This document shows positions 8,157-10,006 of a stretch of DNA of 10,006 nucleotides, one piece after another. The stretch's first letter is position 1; each line of letters begins with the position of its first letter. The translations under genes and the position numbers were made by a program. The stretch is from contig JAOZPW010000094.1 in NCBI GenBank assembly GCA_029932545.1, forward strand, positions 1-10,006, read 5' to 3'. This stretch comes from Thermoanaerobaculales bacterium (GTDB taxonomy: Bacteria > Acidobacteriota > Thermoanaerobaculia > Thermoanaerobaculales > Sulfomarinibacteraceae). The notes beneath the pieces are model-generated. The model did not search any database, had not been told where the DNA came from, and saw only the letters and a list, made by a program, of their open reading frames with translations.

Positions 8157-9709
8157 CAATCACCATGGTATTCGATGAGTTCGGACCATGCCGCGGCTAT
8201 TAACGCCGGGAGTTCGGCGGCCGGTACAGCGGCCGGCCACACCTCGGCGCCCAACTCACCGGCCCGACCGTGAAGCCAACACCCGACGATCGAGGCCCGA
8301 ACGGGGTCGAGGTTCTGCGCCATCATGGCGCCGATCAAACCGGTCAATACATCACCCGACCCTCCGGTTGCAAGATGTTCGTCACCGGTCGAGTTGATCC
8401 AGACCCGCCCTTCGGGGTCAGCAATGATGGTGCGATAGCCCTTGGCAACGACGATGGCGCCGGAAATACGAGCCGCTTCACGGGCTGCGTCCAACCGGTC
8501 GGCAACCACATCTTCGGTCGCCCGCCCCAGCAACCGTCCCAGCTCTCCGGGATGAGGCGTCAGCACAGTCGGCCCCGACCGGCCAGATAAACGGTCCAGA
8601 GAACCGGCCACCATATTGAGAGCATCGGCATCGAGAACAAGCGGCCCCTCCCACTGCAAGAGCAGTGTTTCCTGGAGTTTCTTGGCGCCGGCGCCCGTTC
8701 CCAAACCCGGCCCTGCCGCAATACCGGTCACCCGCGAAAAGACCGTCTCGAGATCTCCAGAACCTGCGACCTCCCCACGCTCGTCGGCCGGGAGTTCAAA
8801 CGTCATCGCCTCAAGACATGCCCCATCGACAACGGGTACGACCGGAGTCGGCACGGCAACGGTCACCAGGCCGGCGCCGGCGGCAACAGCGGATCTGGCC
8901 GCCATCGAGGCCGCACCACCGCGACCCAGTGCGCCCGCCACCACCAAGAGATGACCGAATGAGCCCTTGTGGCCGTCCGACGCACGCTGCGGAAGAAGCA
9001 GGGCGACATCCTCGGCCTGAACCCACCAGGCCTGTGCACCTGCCTCCAAGACACTCGGAGGAATTCCAATATCAACTACGGCGACCTCGCCGCAGGTTTC
9101 GCAGGCAGGGGGCAGGCAGTGGCAGGGCATCAAGGCCGCAAAGGTTGTACACAAATCAGCCTCGACCGTAGGGCCTGGAATCCCCGACGAAGACCCGCTG
9201 AGTCCGGTTGGCACGTCTACCGCGACCACCGGAATCGGGCAGCGGTTCACCAAATCGACGACCCGAGCCAATCTGCCGGTCAGAGGCCGATCAAGTCCGA
9301 TCCCCAGTAGGGCGTCGACGATGACATCCGGGAAATTCGGCCCCGACAACCGGTTCTCGAGGGCCTCCAGGTCATCGCCGTCGACGACCGTTATTTCCAG
9401 ACCAACCGCACGAGCCCATGCCAAATTGGTCTTTGCATCGGGGGTCAGCACCTCGGGATCGGCCAGCAGTAGAAGATCAACCTCATGCCCGCCATTGGCA
9501 AGGTGACGTGCGGCGGCCAGACCATCGCCTCCGTTGTTCCCTCGTCCACACAGAATCAGCACCCTGCGCGCCTCGGGCCAGGTCTCACGAAGGGCATCGA
9601 CCAGGCCGGTGGCCGCGTTTTCCATCAAGATCAAACCGAGTACACCGAGGTCCTCGATCGTGTGCCGGTCGGCTTCTCTCAGCGCATCATTGTCGAGTAC
9701 CGGAAGCAT
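8156..9709 (-). CDS. nnr: Bifunctional NAD(P)H-hydrate repair enzyme (epimerase plus ADP-dependent dehydratase)
   Basis: The 517-aa fusion repairs hydrated NADH and NADPH. The N-terminal domain epimerises the S and R hydrates, and the C-terminal domain dehydrates the S form using ADP. The epimerase part (1-225) shows ENAAT (30-34), GRGNNGGDG (55-63), DALLGIGL (132-139) and VDVPTGLSG (164-172). The dehydratase part (about 236-517) shows the ribokinase-like motifs KGSFGHLLVVAG (248-259), VLDADALN (358-365), LTPHPGE (383-389), AKGYRTII (422-429) and the catalytic-loop NSTGDEHLATGGSGDVLTG (439-457). Length and domain order match the E. coli YjeF type. A run of five cysteines at 187-206 in the epimerase domain is unusual. 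The start ATG follows a G-rich stretch (GTGGGGGG) that is a poor but possible Shine-Dalgarno. It is the first gene of the nnr-tsaE(-channel) unit. Confidence 0.97.
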   Translation of the reverse strand: MLPVLDNDALREADRHTIEDLGVLGLILMENAATGLVDALRETWPEARRVLILCGRGNNGGDGLAAARHLANGGHEVDLLLLADPEVLTPDAKTNLAWARAVGLEITVVDGDDLEALENRLSGPNFPDVIVDALLGIGLDRPLTGRLARVVDLVNRCPIPVVAVDVPTGLSGSSSGIPGPTVEADLCTTFAALMPCHCLPPACETCGEVAVVDIGIPPSVLEAGAQAWWVQAEDVALLLPQRASDGHKGSFGHLLVVAGALGRGGAASMAARSAVAAGAGLVTVAVPTPVVPVVDGACLEAMTFELPADERGEVAGSGDLETVFSRVTGIAAGPGLGTGAGAKKLQETLLLQWEGPLVLDADALNMVAGSLDRLSGRSGPTVLTPHPGELGRLLGRATEDVVADRLDAAREAARISGAIVVAKGYRTIIADPEGRVWINSTGDEHLATGGSGDVLTGLIGAMMAQNLDPVRASIVGCWLHGRAGELGAEVWPAAVPAAELPALIAAAWSELIEYHGD

Positions 9710-9734
9710 ATAAAACCCCCCACCGTTGAATCTT

Positions 9735-9753
9735 CACAATTCTGCCACAATTC
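9735..9753. repeat. Tandem 8-base repeat in the divergent intergenic region
   Basis: CACAATTC occurs twice (9735-9742 and 9746-9753) with a period of 11 bases, about one helical turn, 26-44 bases upstream of the nnr start. The same-face spacing is what paired sites for one regulator look like, but with two copies of 8 bases chance cannot be excluded. Confidence 0.4.
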
Positions 9754-9837
9754 GTCATAATTTTTCCTCTTTTTCGCCAACAGAAGCACGGTTGCATGAT
9801 CGAGAATATCTTTGTAGCGAGTTGTTCGCAATTCGAC

Positions 9838-9843
9838 TACAAT
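9838..9843 (+). promoter_or_regulatory. Possible -10 box for the small membrane protein gene
   Basis: TACAAT matches the -10 consensus at 5 of 6 positions and lies 49 bases before the ATG at 9893. The only -35-like hexamer upstream is TTGTAG (9812-9817), at a long 20-nt spacing, so the promoter call is weak. Confidence 0.25.
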
Positions 9844-9881
9844 CCGCCCACACAGGGCATCGGCACACGAATCGCCGAGGC

Positions 9882-9886
9882 AGGAG
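9882..9886 (+). promoter_or_regulatory. Ribosome binding site of the 37-codon ORF
   Basis: AGGAG with a 6-nt spacer precedes the ATG at 9893. It is the main reason to take this very short reading frame as a gene. Confidence 0.6.
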
Positions 9887-9892
9887 TCACCG

Positions 9893-10006
9893 ATGAAAGA
9901 CGTTGAACCCAACACCGACGGCAGCGCCAGTCACCAGATTCTCTTTCCACTGGCCGTCGGCGCCCTCTTCGTTGTCACTTTGATCTTCGGTGTTCTGGTG
10001 GGGTGA
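9893..10006 (+). CDS. Small single-helix membrane protein (37 aa), unknown
   Basis: The reading frame encodes a polar head, MKDVEPNTDGSASHQ (1-15), then an uninterrupted hydrophobic segment from about residue 16 to the end (ILFPLAVGALFVVTLI and FGVLVG). It stops at a TGA that is the last codon of the window. It has a good Shine-Dalgarno and a divergent upstream region. The hydrophobic segment is long enough for one transmembrane helix, with the acidic head likely on one side. Small accessory subunits of respiratory or transport complexes look like this, but I recognise no family signature. It might also be the first gene of a longer plus-strand operon beyond the edge. A chance ORF is possible given the length. 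Confidence 0.55.
   Translation: MKDVEPNTDGSASHQILFPLAVGALFVVTLIFGVLVG

Noticed and set aside
9679..9915. Minus-strand 78-codon frame across the nnr start region
   Set aside because: Its middle part looks somewhat protein-like, but it begins with a GTG lacking an RBS, overlaps the start of nnr in another frame, and runs antisense to the small plus-strand ORF and its RBS. I found no family signature.

Overview
The window reads as an ordinary chromosomal segment of a free-living, GC-rich (about 60%) heterotrophic bacterium. It has five confidently recognised housekeeping or metabolic genes, one MscS-type channel, one secreted protein of unknown role and one very small membrane protein. The secreted protein pairs two DUF4397-type repeats with a C-terminal region of a kind I associate with Acidobacteriota (Thermoanaerobaculia-like) genomes. 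I therefore lean to that phylum, but this is inference and no marker gene in the window settles it.

Left part (1-3826, + strand): the 3' end of mutA and the complete mutB, the small and large subunits of adenosylcobalamin-dependent methylmalonyl-CoA mutase, overlap by 4 nt (ATGA) and are surely co-transcribed. The partner GTPase chaperone meaB lies on the same strand at 5387-6382. It is separated from mutB by a gene on the opposite strand (3893-5257) for a secreted DUF4397-type protein. That gene has its own strong ribosome binding site and its own intrinsic terminator, whose U-tract covers the mutB stop codon. A second hairpin in the same 66-base gap may end mutB transcription. meaB therefore probably has its own promoter, in the 129-base divergent gap 5258-5386, where I see a plausible promoter and a perfect inverted repeat.

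Right part (6387-9709, - strand): nnr (NAD(P)H-hydrate repair), tsaE (tRNA t6A synthesis ATPase) and an MscS-family channel gene run in one direction. nnr and tsaE overlap by one base (TGATG), a neighbour pair also seen in E. coli (yjeF-yjeE). The channel gene starts 27 bases after tsaE. By hand counts on sampled lines it is clearly poorer in GC (about 45-50%) than its neighbours (about 62%), which may mark a recent arrival. It converges on meaB with only 4 bases between the stop codons.

Right edge (9710-10006): a divergent intergenic region with a tandem 8-base repeat, then a 37-codon + strand ORF with a good Shine-Dalgarno. It encodes a single membrane helix and ends exactly at the window edge.

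Together mutA, mutB and meaB form the B12-dependent interconversion of methylmalonyl-CoA and succinyl-CoA, with protection of the mutase by its G-protein. The minus-strand cluster covers metabolite repair, tRNA modification and osmotic safety. I see no phage, transposon, CRISPR, toxin-antitoxin or defence system, and no tRNA or rRNA gene.
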